This document shows, piece by piece, positions 54,980 through 64,000 of a DNA stretch of 64,000 bases. The DNA comes from Aquamicrobium sp. LC103. GTDB taxonomy: Bacteria > Pseudomonadota > Alphaproteobacteria > Rhizobiales > Rhizobiaceae. The notes beneath the pieces are model-generated. The model was given only the letters and a program-made list of their open reading frames with translations, had not been told where the DNA came from and searched no databases. Each line of letters opens with the position of its first letter. The stretch's first letter is position 1. The stretch covers positions 186,001 through 250,000 of the forward strand of contig NZ_LBCQ02000007.1 in assembly GCF_001014615.2 (NCBI RefSeq), in the 5' to 3' direction. Made by a program: the position numbers and the translations under genes.

Positions 54980-55007
54980 CCGGGCGGGCTCTACTCCGCC
55001 CGCCCGG
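54980..55007 (+). other. stem-loop between urtA and urtB
   Basis: A 10-bp G-C stem CCGGGCGGGC (54980-54989) / GCCCGCCCGG (54998-55007) with an 8-base loop and no T tract. Such intercistronic stems usually stabilise the upstream binding-protein mRNA. Confidence 0.6.
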
Positions 55008-55051
55008 ACGATCTTCCGCAAAAACGAGACCGAACAGGTAGACCGAACCGC

Positions 55052-56668
55052 ATGCGACTTCTCCGCGCCCTTGGCCTGATCCTGCTTTTTGCCGCCGGCT
55101 TCGGCGCGCCCGCGCATGCCGACGAGGGCGAACTGAGGACGATCATCGCCAAGTTCGCCACTTCCAAGAATTTTCGCGAGACCGAAGCGGTCGTGCGCGA
55201 ACTCGCCGCCACTGGCGACCCGGCCGTCGGCCGGCCGCTCGGGGCGCTGGCCGACGGCAATCTTTCCTTCCGCAAGTCCGACGGGCAGGTTTTCATCGTC
55301 TCGGAGGCCGGCGGCGCGCTGACGCTCCTCGACCCGCTTTCCGGCGGGCGGTCGGGCGAGGCGGCAAGCCGGGAGGTGACCAAGGTTCGGGTCAACAACA
55401 GCCTGCGCCGCGCCGTACGAGAGGCGATCGGCGCGCTGACGCTCAATTCGCCGGACGCCGGCGTGCGCCTGTCGGCCGCCGAAACCATGTTCCGCTCGCC
55501 GGATCCCGAGGCGATCGACGCGCTCGATGCGGCAATCGCCGTCGAAGCGGTCGCAAACGTCAAATCCCGCATGGAAGAGGCCCGCGCCGCCGCCGTGCTC
55601 GCCTCCGACCTTGGCGACAGCGAGAAGCTTGCGGCGCTGAAGACGATCGAGCGGCGCGGCGACAGGACGGCGCTCTCCTTGCTGGCTGCCGTCAAAGGCC
55701 GGGCGGATGGCGTACTGAAGGGCGCCGCCGCGCGCTCCGCGGCGAACGTCCGGGAAACCCTCTCGGCGTGGGATGCCGCGCAGAACGTCTGGTTCGGCAT
55801 CTCGCTCGGCTCCGTGCTCCTGCTCGCCGCGATCGGTCTCGCCATCACCTTCGGCGTCATGGGCGTCATCAACATGGCGCATGGCGAGATGGTGATGCTC
55901 GGCGCCTACACGACCTTCGTCGTCCAGAACGTCATCCGCGCCTCCTATCCGGGCCTCTTCGACTGGTCGCTGGCGATCGCCCTGCCGCTCGCCTTTCTCG
56001 TCGCTGGCGGCGTCGGCCTGATCATCGAACGCGGGGTGATCCGCTTCCTCTACGGGCGGCCGCTGGAAACGCTGCTGGCGACCTGGGGTGTGTCGCTGAT
56101 CCTGCAGCAGGCGGTGCGCACGATCTTCGGGCCGACCAACCGCGAGGTCGGCAACCCGTCCTGGATGTCGGGCGCCTTCGAGATCGGCCAGATGTCGATC
56201 ACCTGGAACCGGCTCTGGATCGTCGTCTTCGCGTTCACCGTGTTCGCGGTGCTGCTCTACGTCTTCAAATTCACCGCCTGGGGCCTGCATATGCGCGCGG
56301 TGACTCAGAACCGGCGCATGGCCGCCTCCATGGGCATCCGTACGCCCTGGGTCGATGCGCTCACCTTCGCGCTCGGCTCGGGTATAGCGGGCATCGCCGG
56401 CGTGGCGCTTTCGCAGATCGACAACGTTTCGCCCAATCTCGGCCAGGGCTACATCATCGATTCTTTCATGGTGGTCGTCTTCGGCGGCGTCGGCAATCTC
56501 TGGGGCACCTTCGTCGGCGCGATGACCCTCGGCGTCGTCAACAAGTTCCTCGAGCCCTATGCCGGCGCGGTGCTCGGCAAGATCATCGTCCTCGTCCTGA
56601 TCATCCTTTTCATCCAGAAGCGTCCGCGCGGCCTGTTCGCGCTCAAGGGAAGATCGGTGGAGGCATGA
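55052..56668 (+). CDS. urtB: urea ABC transporter permease UrtB
   Basis: A 538-residue protein: signal peptide (1-24), a long alpha-helical periplasmic N-terminal region (about 25-240), then a LivH-type permease (about 245-535; ITFGVMGVINMAHGEMVMLGAY, ERGVIRFLYGRPLETLLATWG, IDNVSPNLGQGYIIDSFMVV). The extension is typical of UrtB. It overlaps urtC by 4 bp. Confidence 0.95.
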   Translation: MRLLRALGLILLFAAGFGAPAHADEGELRTIIAKFATSKNFRETEAVVRELAATGDPAVGRPLGALADGNLSFRKSDGQVFIVSEAGGALTLLDPLSGGRSGEAASREVTKVRVNNSLRRAVREAIGALTLNSPDAGVRLSAAETMFRSPDPEAIDALDAAIAVEAVANVKSRMEEARAAAVLASDLGDSEKLAALKTIERRGDRTALSLLAAVKGRADGVLKGAAARSAANVRETLSAWDAAQNVWFGISLGSVLLLAAIGLAITFGVMGVINMAHGEMVMLGAYTTFVVQNVIRASYPGLFDWSLAIALPLAFLVAGGVGLIIERGVIRFLYGRPLETLLATWGVSLILQQAVRTIFGPTNREVGNPSWMSGAFEIGQMSITWNRLWIVVFAFTVFAVLLYVFKFTAWGLHMRAVTQNRRMAASMGIRTPWVDALTFALGSGIAGIAGVALSQIDNVSPNLGQGYIIDSFMVVVFGGVGNLWGTFVGAMTLGVVNKFLEPYAGAVLGKIIVLVLIILFIQKRPRGLFALKGRSVEA

Positions 56669-57888
56669 TCACGCAGCGCCTTTTCGTCGCCGGGCTCACG
56701 CCACGTATCCAGATCGTCATCGCGCTGCTCGTCGGCGCGGCGGTCCTGGTCCCGGTGCTCAACCTGGCTTTCCCACCGTCGAGCCCGTTCCACGTGCCGA
56801 ACTACATGGTCGCGCTCGTCGGCAAGTATCTCTGCTACGCGCTGCTGGCGCTGGCGCTCGACCTGGTGTGGGGCTATTGCGGTATCCTATCGCTCGGCCA
56901 CGGCGCCTTCTTCGCGCTCGGCGGCTATGCGATGGGCATGTATCTGATGCGCCAGATCGGCGCGCGCGGTGTCTACGGCAATCCCGACCTGCCCGATTTC
57001 ATGGTGTTCCTCAACTGGAAGGAACTGCCCTGGTACTGGCACGGATTCGACCAGTTCTGGTTCGCGGCCATCATGATCATGGCCGTGCCCGGGCTGCTCG
57101 CCTTCGTCTTCGGTTGGTTCGCCTTCCGCTCCCGCGTCACCGGCGTTTACCTCTCGATCATCACGCAGGCGATGACCTACGCGCTGCTGCTCGCCTTCTT
57201 CCGCAACGACATGGGTTTCGGCGGTAATAACGGACTGACGGATTTCAAGGACATACTTGGCTTCCCGGTGCAGGCGAGCGCCACGCGCTCGGCTTTGTTC
57301 GCCGCCTCGGCGCTGGCGCTGGCGGCGGGCATCGCGCTCGTGGCCGCGATCGCCGGCTCTAAGCTCGGCAAGCTGATGGTCGCGGTGCGCGATGCCGAAA
57401 GCCGCACCCGCTTCATCGGCTGGCGGCCGGAAAACGTGAAGCTGTTCGCCTTCACCGTGTCCGCGGTGATGGCCGGCATCGCCGGCGCGCTCTACGTGCC
57501 GCAGGTCGGCATCATCAATCCGGGCGAGTTCGCGCCGGCCAACTCCATCGAGGTGGTGGTGTGGACGGCAATCGGGGGCAGGGGAACCATCGTCGGCCCG
57601 ATCCTCGGCGCGCTGCTCGTCAATGCCGGCAAGAGCTGGTTCACCGGCGCGCTGCCCGAGCTATGGCTCTTCGCGCTCGGCGGGCTCTTCGTCGCCGTCA
57701 CGCTGTTCCTGCCGAAGGGCATCGTCGGCACCTACGACCAGTGGCGCGCCGTCCGCCGGGAGCGCAGGCTCGCCAAGGCCGACCTGCCATCCGGTCCGGC
57801 CGAAGCCGGGGACGTCCGCATCGTGCGCGCCAGTTCCGCCACCTCGCCGGTGCCGCAGGGCGGGCCGGAACCGCAGCCGGCGGAGTGA
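56665..57888 (+). CDS. urtC: urea ABC transporter permease UrtC
   Basis: A 407-residue LivM-type permease with about 9-10 membrane segments (WGYCGILSLGHGAFFALGGY, GFGGNNGLTDFKDILGF, RDAESRTRFIGWRPENVKLF, WTAIGGRGTIVGPILGALLV) and a polar tail. ATG 56665 overlaps the urtB stop (ATGA) with GGTGGAGG just before it. Confidence 0.95.
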   Translation: MITQRLFVAGLTPRIQIVIALLVGAAVLVPVLNLAFPPSSPFHVPNYMVALVGKYLCYALLALALDLVWGYCGILSLGHGAFFALGGYAMGMYLMRQIGARGVYGNPDLPDFMVFLNWKELPWYWHGFDQFWFAAIMIMAVPGLLAFVFGWFAFRSRVTGVYLSIITQAMTYALLLAFFRNDMGFGGNNGLTDFKDILGFPVQASATRSALFAASALALAAGIALVAAIAGSKLGKLMVAVRDAESRTRFIGWRPENVKLFAFTVSAVMAGIAGALYVPQVGIINPGEFAPANSIEVVVWTAIGGRGTIVGPILGALLVNAGKSWFTGALPELWLFALGGLFVAVTLFLPKGIVGTYDQWRAVRRERRLAKADLPSGPAEAGDVRIVRASSATSPVPQGGPEPQPAE

Positions 57889-57892
57889 GACG

Positions 57893-58639
57893 ATGACGAA
57901 GAACCACACCATTCTCTATCTCGACGGCGTCTCGGTCTCCTTCGATGGCTTCAAGGCGATCAACAATCTTTCGCTCGTGCTCGACAAGGGCGAGATGCGC
58001 GCGATCATCGGGCCGAACGGCGCCGGCAAGACGACGATGATGGACATCATCACCGGCAAGACGCGGCCCGACGAGGGCGAGGTCTTCTTCGACGGCACGA
58101 TCGACCTCACCAGACATGACGAGGCCGACATCGCGATGATGGGCATCGGCCGCAAATTCCAGAAGCCGACCGTCTTCGAGAGCCATACGGTCGAGGACAA
58201 TCTGCTTCTGTCGATGAAGGGGCCGCGTTCGATCTTTCCGGCGCTCGTCCACCGCGGCTCGATCGGGGAGGCGCGGCGCATCGACGAAATCCTCGCCACC
58301 GTCCGGCTCGAGGCACGCCGCGCGGATCTCGCCGCCAATCTCAGCCATGGACAAAAGCAATGGCTGGAGATCGGCATGCTGCTCGCCCAGGACCCGAAGC
58401 TGCTTCTGGTCGACGAACCCGTCGCCGGCATGACGGATGCCGAGACGGAGGAGACCGCGCGACTGCTGCGCGAGATCTCGAAGACGCGCTCGGTCGTGGT
58501 GGTCGAGCACGACATGCATTTCGTGCGCGAGCTCGACGTCAAGGTGACCTGCCTCCATGAAGGCTCGGTGCTTTCGGAAGGTTCGCTCGACTTCGTCTCC
58601 TCCGACGAGCGCGTCGTCGAAGTCTATCTGGGCAGGTGA
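57893..58639 (+). CDS. urtD: urea ABC transporter ATPase UrtD
   Basis: A 248-residue LivG-type ATPase: Walker A IGPNGAGKTTMMDII, signature LSHGQKQWLEIGMLLA (the variant LSHGQ/QWLEIG is characteristic of UrtD), Walker B LLLVDEPVAGM, and switch His in VVVVEHDMHF. The start at 57893 is 4 bp after urtC. Confidence 0.95.
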   Translation: MTKNHTILYLDGVSVSFDGFKAINNLSLVLDKGEMRAIIGPNGAGKTTMMDIITGKTRPDEGEVFFDGTIDLTRHDEADIAMMGIGRKFQKPTVFESHTVEDNLLLSMKGPRSIFPALVHRGSIGEARRIDEILATVRLEARRADLAANLSHGQKQWLEIGMLLAQDPKLLLVDEPVAGMTDAETEETARLLREISKTRSVVVVEHDMHFVRELDVKVTCLHEGSVLSEGSLDFVSSDERVVEVYLGR

Positions 58640-58669
58640 GGGATGATGTGGAGATTTGATCTCGACCGC

Positions 58670-58726
58670 TTCGCGTTTCCGGCTTTGGTCGTTCCGCCTC
58701 CGCGCGAAAGAGGTTCGGAAAGCGAA
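58670..58726 (+). other. imperfect inverted repeat between urtD and urtE
   Basis: TTCGCGTTTCCG (58670-58681) and CGGAAAGCGAA (58716-58726) pair with one bulge. They lie in a 137-bp gap between genes that are normally contiguous. Its role is unknown. Confidence 0.4.
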
Positions 58727-58776
58727 ACCCGGGACGGAAGGGCGGCGCTTACCTTCACTGGAAGTGGAGAGCGCCC

Positions 58777-59472
58777 ATGCTGACGGTCACCGACGCGGTG
58801 CTTCACTACGGCGCGGCGCAGGCGCTGCGCGGCGTGTCGTTGCGGGCCGAGGCCGGCAGGATCACCTGCGTGCTCGGGCGCAACGGCGTCGGCAAGACGA
58901 GTTTGATGAGATCCATCGTCGGCCACCACCGGCTGACGACTGGCAGCATAGCCTTCGAGGGGAAGGCGCTCGACCGGAGCGCGGCGTACGATCGCGCCCG
59001 GTCGGGCATCGCATTCGTGCCGCAGGGCAGGGAGATTTTCCCCCTGCTCTCGGTACGCGAAAACCTGGAGACCGGCTTTGCCCCACTCAGGCGGGGCGAA
59101 CGCAGCATTCCGCCGCATGTGTTCGAACTTTTTCCCGTCCTGAAGGACATGCTGTCGCGCCGTGGCGGAGACCTTTCGGGTGGCCAGCAGCAGCAACTGG
59201 CCATCGGCCGCGCATTGGTGATGCGGCCGAAGCTTCTGGTTCTCGACGAGCCCACGGAAGGCATCCAGCCCTCGATCATCAAGGACATAGGCCGGGCGAT
59301 CCGGTTCCTGCGCGATTCGGCCGGCATCGCCATCCTGCTCGTCGAGCAATATCTCGACTTTTGCCGCGAGCTTGCGGACGAAGTCTACATCATGGACCGT
59401 GGGCTGGTCGTCCACCACGGACCGGCGACCGATCTCGATCGCCCGGATGTCCGTAAATTCCTGACGGTCTGA
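58777..59472 (+). CDS. urtE: urea ABC transporter ATPase UrtE
   Basis: A 231-residue LivF-type ATPase: Walker A LGRNGVGKTSLMRSI, Q-loop VPQGREIFPLLSVREN, signature LSGGQQQQLAIGRAL, Walker B LVLDEPTEGIQPSII, and VEQYLDF. It completes the urt operon. Urease genes are not in the window. Confidence 0.95.
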   Translation: MLTVTDAVLHYGAAQALRGVSLRAEAGRITCVLGRNGVGKTSLMRSIVGHHRLTTGSIAFEGKALDRSAAYDRARSGIAFVPQGREIFPLLSVRENLETGFAPLRRGERSIPPHVFELFPVLKDMLSRRGGDLSGGQQQQLAIGRALVMRPKLLVLDEPTEGIQPSIIKDIGRAIRFLRDSAGIAILLVEQYLDFCRELADEVYIMDRGLVVHHGPATDLDRPDVRKFLTV

Positions 59473-59510
59473 TCCGCCATGACGGCGCGCCGGGTCTCGG
59501 ACCGACGCAT

Positions 59511-59538
59511 TTGAACTAAATTGCAGTCCGCGGATAAA
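59511..59538 (+). promoter_or_regulatory. possible promoter of the gene at 59597
   Basis: TTGAAC (59511-59516), a 16-bp spacer, GATAAA (59533-59538), giving a leader of about 50 nt. A second option (TTGCAG, TAAAAT) has a 14-bp spacer. Confidence 0.35.
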
Positions 59539-59596
59539 CGTAAAATCCACATCTGGAGTTTATCTCCGCGCAACTCACGGGGATTGGGGGGATGGA

Positions 59597-59968
59597 ATGA
59601 TCGTTGGGCAAGCCGGTGTCCTTTCGAGCGCGCAGCCTGCGGCTTTGCCTGACGCCTCGCGTCCCGTTGCCCGGTCCGTCGTCTCCCAGTCCTCCGATGC
59701 AGGGCAGATCCGCTCCAGGGCCGGCTATCTCGGCACGCTTTCCTCGATCAGTCCCGGCTCGCTCGCGGCCGCCTATGGCGTGATGAGAAGCGCGAGCGCC
59801 TCTCCGCTTGCCAGCCAGGCCTCGTTGGATGCGCTTTCGCTCATCGAGCGGGTGCGAAGCGGCGACGTCGCGCTCGCCCTTGCTCCGGCGGCCGTGCGCT
59901 CCGGCGTCGGCATCCCCGGCGCGCTGAATGCCTATGAAGAGATCATTTCCCTGAAGATCGACCGCTGA
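59597..59968 (+). CDS. hypothetical protein
   Basis: A 123-residue protein of low-complexity Ser/Ala composition with a small helical C-terminal end (ASLDALSLIERVRSGDVALAL and a final YEEIISLKIDR). There is no signal peptide or membrane segment. A GGGGGGATGGA ribosome site precedes the ATG. I do not recognise it. Confidence 0.55.
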   Translation: MIVGQAGVLSSAQPAALPDASRPVARSVVSQSSDAGQIRSRAGYLGTLSSISPGSLAAAYGVMRSASASPLASQASLDALSLIERVRSGDVALALAPAAVRSGVGIPGALNAYEEIISLKIDR

Positions 59969-60160
59969 TAGCGGACGTGAATCCGCACGGCATAAAAATA
60001 AGCAATTACTAATATGTTGCATTGAGGCAACACGGTTTCCGTTGCCTCTTTTCAGCTTTTTTTTGCCAAAGGGCGGCCACTATTGGAACCGAGAAGGAAC
60101 GAGGTGCCGGGGCGGCCGGTGCGCATCGTCCAAGAACAAACTTGTATCGGGTAAACTCCA

Positions 60161-60925
60161 ATGTGTGTCTCACGTCTCCTGGCAACATTCCTTCCTCGTC
60201 ACGTCCTGGTGCTACTCACCCCGCTTCTTCTGGCGGGCTGCATGTCGACCGGCGCCGTTCTGGAAAGCGTCAAGCCCGGTCCGGATCCCTACTACGTCGC
60301 GATGTACGGGCCCAAGCCCGACGAACGCTTCCCGCTCCCCGCGACCGACATCACCAAGGTCGATTCGAAATTCTTCCGCCAGCAGGTGCGCTACGACACC
60401 CCGGAACGGCCGGGCACGATCGTGGTCGATACCGCCAACCGTTTTCTCTACCTCGTCCAGGAGGACGGCATGGCGATGCGCTACGGCATCGGTGTCGGCA
60501 AGGCGGGGCTGGAGTTCGAGGGTGCCGCGCGGGTCGGGCGCAAGGCCGAATGGCCACGCTGGACGCCGACCCAGTCGATGATCGAGCGCGAGCCGGAGCG
60601 CAACGCGCAATGGGCGGGCGGCATGGAGCCGGGGCTGACCAATCCGCTTGGTCCGCGCGCGCTCTATCTCTTCCAGGGTGACCGCGACACGCTCTTCCGC
60701 ATTCACGGCACGTCCGAACCATGGTCGATCGGCCTGGCCGTCTCTTCGGGCTGCATAAGGCTCTTCAACAACGACATCATCGACCTTTACAGCCGTGTTC
60801 CCGTCGGCGCGCCGGTGGTCGTCCTGCAGCACGAGTTTCCGGCGGCGGAACCGGCGATCCAGCAGCATGACCAGCCGCTCGTCTATGACGAGGTCAATCA
60901 GCGCCGGCCTTCCCTGGATATCTGA
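60161..60925 (+). CDS. L,D-transpeptidase (YkuD domain) lipoprotein
   Basis: A 254-residue lipoprotein with lipobox LLAGC (Cys27) and a YkuD domain. The catalytic motif is HGTSEPWSIGLAVSSGCIRL (His182 and Cys198). L,D-transpeptidases form 3-3 crosslinks or attach proteins to peptidoglycan, and in Rhizobiales they are involved in unipolar growth. An OmpA-type lipoprotein gene lies downstream. Confidence 0.93.
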   Translation: MCVSRLLATFLPRHVLVLLTPLLLAGCMSTGAVLESVKPGPDPYYVAMYGPKPDERFPLPATDITKVDSKFFRQQVRYDTPERPGTIVVDTANRFLYLVQEDGMAMRYGIGVGKAGLEFEGAARVGRKAEWPRWTPTQSMIEREPERNAQWAGGMEPGLTNPLGPRALYLFQGDRDTLFRIHGTSEPWSIGLAVSSGCIRLFNNDIIDLYSRVPVGAPVVVLQHEFPAAEPAIQQHDQPLVYDEVNQRRPSLDI

Positions 60926-60938
60926 TCGGCGGACCGGT

Positions 60939-60964
60939 CGGCCTCGGGCGAAGCCCCGAGGCCG
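60939..60964 (+). terminator. hairpin after the L,D-transpeptidase gene
   Basis: A 10-bp stem CGGCCTCGGG (60939-60948) / CCCGAGGCCG (60955-60964) with a 6-base loop; no T tract. It probably slows or ends the transcript. Confidence 0.45.
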
Positions 60965-61118
60965 TGCCCGAATCGGCAGTATGTGCCGGCCCAACATTCC
61001 GGCAGACCATATTCGCGGAAATATTTGATTTTACTCCGCTTTTCGCCCGGCCGCATTTTGCCGCAATCTGTGTTAAAAGGCGCCGGGACGAGAACGTTAT
61101 CAGGAGAGGGTATTTTAG

Positions 61119-61766
61119 ATGATGAAGAAGATTGTGATCGGCGCCATGGCGGCGGTTTTCCTGGCCGGGTGCACGAGCGATCCCTTTACCGGCGAGCAGC
61201 GGCTGTCGCGCACGGCCGGAGGCGCCGGTCTCGGTGCCCTCGCGGGCGCCGGCCTCGGCATGCTGGCCGGCGGTGACGACCGCCGCAACGCGCTGATCGG
61301 CGCCGGCATCGGCGCGCTCGCCGGTGGCGCGATTGGCAACTACATGGATCGCCAGGAGGCCGAGCTTCGTGCCCAGCTCCAGGGCACCGGCGTGTCGGTC
61401 ACCCGCAACGGCAACCAGATCATCCTCAACATGCCGTCGAACATCACCTTCGCGTCGGATCAGGATGCGGTCATGTCCGGCTTCTACCAGACGCTCAACT
61501 CCGTCGCCCTGGTGCTGCAGAAGTTCAACCAGACCTTCGTGGACATCAACGGCCATACCGATTCGACCGGCAGCCTGGCCCACAACATGGACCTTTCGCA
61601 GCGCCGGGCGATGTCGGTCGCCAATTATCTCGGCAGCCAGGGCGTCGATTCCCGCCGCTTCGCGATCAACGGCTTCGGCCCGAACCAGCCGGTCGCCTCG
61701 AATGCGACGCCGGAAGGCCGGGCGCAGAACCGCCGCGTCGAGATCTACCTTTCGCCGGTCACCTGA
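61119..61766 (+). CDS. OmpA family lipoprotein (YiaD-like)
   Basis: A 215-residue lipoprotein: lipobox LAGC (Cys18), a glycine-zipper region (about 30-75; GAGLGMLAGG, GAGIGALAGGAIG), and an OmpA peptidoglycan-binding domain (NITFASDQDAV, INGHTDSTGS, RRAMSVANYL, GRAQNRRVEI). It would tether the outer membrane to the wall. A strong AGGAGAGGG box precedes the start and a good terminator follows. Confidence 0.93.
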   Translation: MMKKIVIGAMAAVFLAGCTSDPFTGEQRLSRTAGGAGLGALAGAGLGMLAGGDDRRNALIGAGIGALAGGAIGNYMDRQEAELRAQLQGTGVSVTRNGNQIILNMPSNITFASDQDAVMSGFYQTLNSVALVLQKFNQTFVDINGHTDSTGSLAHNMDLSQRRAMSVANYLGSQGVDSRRFAINGFGPNQPVASNATPEGRAQNRRVEIYLSPVT

Positions 61767-61785
61767 TCCCGGCGCAATTCACGAG

Positions 61786-61821
61786 AAGCCCGCCTTTCCG
61801 GGTCGGAAGGGCGGGCTTTTT
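61786..61821 (+). terminator. rho-independent terminator of the OmpA-family gene
   Basis: AAGCCCGCC pairs with GGCGGGCTT (61786-61818, a longer inner stem continuing with CC/GG), then a T5 tract at 61817-61821. Confidence 0.85.
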
Positions 61822-61845
61822 CTTGGGTGCCGGAATTCGGGGGAG

Positions 61846-62763
<918 letters not shown>

Positions 62764-62785
62764 GTGGTTCTCCTTGTCGCGGCGC

Positions 62786-63727
62786 TCATGCCACGGCGCG
62801 GGCCTCGCCCACAAGCGCAAGCGCGTCGGCGAAATCCTGATCCGAATAGGTAGCAACCACGTTGCGGCTTTCCAATGTCAGCATTGCGGCCGCCATTCCG
62901 TATCGCACCGCCTGGCGCAGCGGCAGGCCTTGCATCATTATCGCCGTCGTCGCCCCCGCGATCGCATCGCCCGCGCCGGTCACGTCGGCGACCTGGCGCG
63001 GCGCGGCGGGGACGAGCTCGAACATGCCTGCCAGGTCGAAGCCGACGAGCGGATGCGAGCCGGCCGTGATCACCGCGCTGGCGAGCCCCATGCCCCGGAT
63101 CGCGGCGGCGATGTTTGCCGGCATGGCATCGGCGGGGCGGCCGGAGAGCGTGCGCGCCTCGCGCAGGTTCATGAAAAGGCAGGCGAGCCGGTCGAGGCAG
63201 GGCGCAAGCCGCGTCACCTTCGCCGGAGAGATGGCGACGGCGTTGACCGGCTTTCCCGCGCTCGCCTGCATCAGCGCGAGCAGTGCTGCTTCGGGCATGT
63301 TGGCGTCGCACAGGATTGCCTCGGCGCGGCCGACCGCGTCGCGGAACTTGCGGCGGCGTATCTGCTTGGCGAAGCCGATATCGTAGAGCCCCATGTCGGC
63401 GAAACCGGCGATCAGCTCGCCCTCCTCGTCGAGCAGCGCGGTATAGCTGGGCGTGGTCCGGTCGAGGAAGCTGGCGGAAAGATCCTCGATTCCCGCCTCG
63501 TCGATCGCGCGTCCCACCGCCTCGGAGGCCGCGTCGCCGCCGCGCAGCGACATCAGCGCGCCATGTACTCCGTGCCTCGTCGCGTTGCGCAGCGCGTTGA
63601 AGACGCCGCCGCCGATCTCCTCGCGCATCGTGCCGGGATTGGACGCGCCGGGCAGGTAGCGGCCGGAGACCTGTCCGCGCCTGTCGATATGGGCCGCGCC
63701 GACGGCAAGAAGCATGGGTGATGTCAT
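62786..63727 (-). CDS. psuK: pseudouridine kinase (PfkB family)
   Basis: A 313-residue PfkB sugar kinase with the N-terminal GGG.FNALRNATR glycine-rich block and the C-terminal catalytic motif DVTGAGDAIAG. Adjacent psuG identifies it as pseudouridine kinase. No Shine-Dalgarno precedes ATG 63727, and a TATAGC box (63737-63742) lies only 9 bp upstream, so a short-leader or leaderless start, or a start at 63715 (Met5), is possible. Confidence 0.88.
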   Translation of the reverse strand: MTSPMLLAVGAAHIDRRGQVSGRYLPGASNPGTMREEIGGGVFNALRNATRHGVHGALMSLRGGDAASEAVGRAIDEAGIEDLSASFLDRTTPSYTALLDEEGELIAGFADMGLYDIGFAKQIRRRKFRDAVGRAEAILCDANMPEAALLALMQASAGKPVNAVAISPAKVTRLAPCLDRLACLFMNLREARTLSGRPADAMPANIAAAIRGMGLASAVITAGSHPLVGFDLAGMFELVPAAPRQVADVTGAGDAIAGATTAIMMQGLPLRQAVRYGMAAAMLTLESRNVVATYSDQDFADALALVGEARAVA

Positions 63728-63944
63728 CGAAAAAATGCTATAAGGAAACGATTGGGCGGGACGATATCGCGCACCGCCGGCCGCCGCAATCGCCAGGCGC
63801 GATTCGGAGCCGTTTTCAGCGTGGCTGCCTGCGTCGGATCGTCCCCATGCGCGGCTTCACCTCCACGCCGGACCTTGGTACGAAAAAAGAACATCCAGAA
63901 GAAAATGCAATGATTTCAGTGTCATACCCTCTATTGCAAAAAGA

Positions 63945-63959
63945 GAACAAAAAAGGTAC
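63945..63959. promoter_or_regulatory. candidate LexA box near the right edge
   Basis: GAAC-N7-GTAC is one base off the alphaproteobacterial LexA site GAAC-N7-GAAC. It sits in an A-rich stretch likely to be the promoter of a plus-strand gene beyond the window. The remaining part of 63728-64000 has no gene; a small hairpin GGACA/TGTCC lies at 63972-63987. Confidence 0.3.
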
Positions 63960-64000
63960 AAAAAACATCAGGGACATCGGATTGTCCGGCTTCGCTGACT

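Noticed and set aside
63737-63742. Full promoter for psuK with TATAGC as -10
   Set aside because: No -35-like hexamer lies at 16-18 bp, so it is mentioned only in the psuK entry.

Overview
The window is a high-GC (roughly 65%) chromosomal segment from an alphaproteobacterium of the order Hyphomicrobiales (Rhizobiales), most likely the Phyllobacteriaceae/Mesorhizobium neighbourhood. This is inferred from a giant apolipoprotein-like polar-growth protein (GPR/RgsE type), CckA, a single-cysteine DksA, a DUF2865 protein, GatCAB together with an alphaproteobacterial-type GltX, and a DUF6105-like protein upstream of ruvX. All assignments come from reading the sequence and from memory of the families; no database search was run. 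No rRNA, tRNA, prophage, insertion sequence or CRISPR array was seen. The content is mostly core metabolism and envelope biology in short operons on both strands.

Layout: 1-5503 holds the end of an AidB-like acyl-CoA dehydrogenase, two small membrane proteins, ruvX, a metallo-hydrolase and gatC-GNAT-gatA. 5504-6036 is a REP-like palindrome array. 6037-9663 has a YdcF protein, a DUF599 protein, a probable short transcription unit encoding a 43-residue membrane peptide, and class II DAHP synthase. 9673-16504 carries a lipid kinase, a GFA protein, dgkA, DedA, DUF1003, a Tag-like glycosylase, nadE, a GNAT and clpP. 16541-22223 has an arsR/SRPBCC pair with a clear operator, an MFS carrier, an ABC exporter behind a structured leader, and gltX. 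22141-28243 is mostly minus strand: DUF2865, malic enzyme, an FAH-family protein and a dipeptide epimerase.

28322-32417 is an Mla-like lipid transport operon (STAS-MlaE, MlaF, MlaD, auxiliary lipoprotein). 32587-37938 encodes the 1783-residue GPR-like protein, ending in a strong terminator. 38222-40139 has an Hpt protein, a [2Fe-2S] ferredoxin and its likely reductase. 40149-48230 contains a DUF922 protease, folP-folK without folB, a KefB-type antiporter, a secreted protein, the YcjX/YcjF pair and SixA. 48538-53388 has dksA, a FliO-like protein, cckA and a VOC protein. 53638-59472 is the urea transporter urtABCDE behind a near-perfect sigma-54 promoter. The right end has an L,D-transpeptidase, an OmpA-type lipoprotein, and psuK-psuG for pseudouridine breakdown.

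Functional links: the Mla system, DgkA, lipid kinase, L,D-transpeptidase, OmpA lipoprotein and GPR all concern the envelope and polar growth. CckA, the Hpt protein and DksA concern cell-cycle or stringent control. GatCA and GltX belong to the indirect Gln-tRNA route. The most interesting unexplained structures are the ABC-exporter leader (18662-18966), the REP array abutting ydcF, the 120-bp tandem repeats inside the GPR-like gene, the arsR promoter/operator that predicts a leaderless mRNA, and the short unit at 7718-7987.
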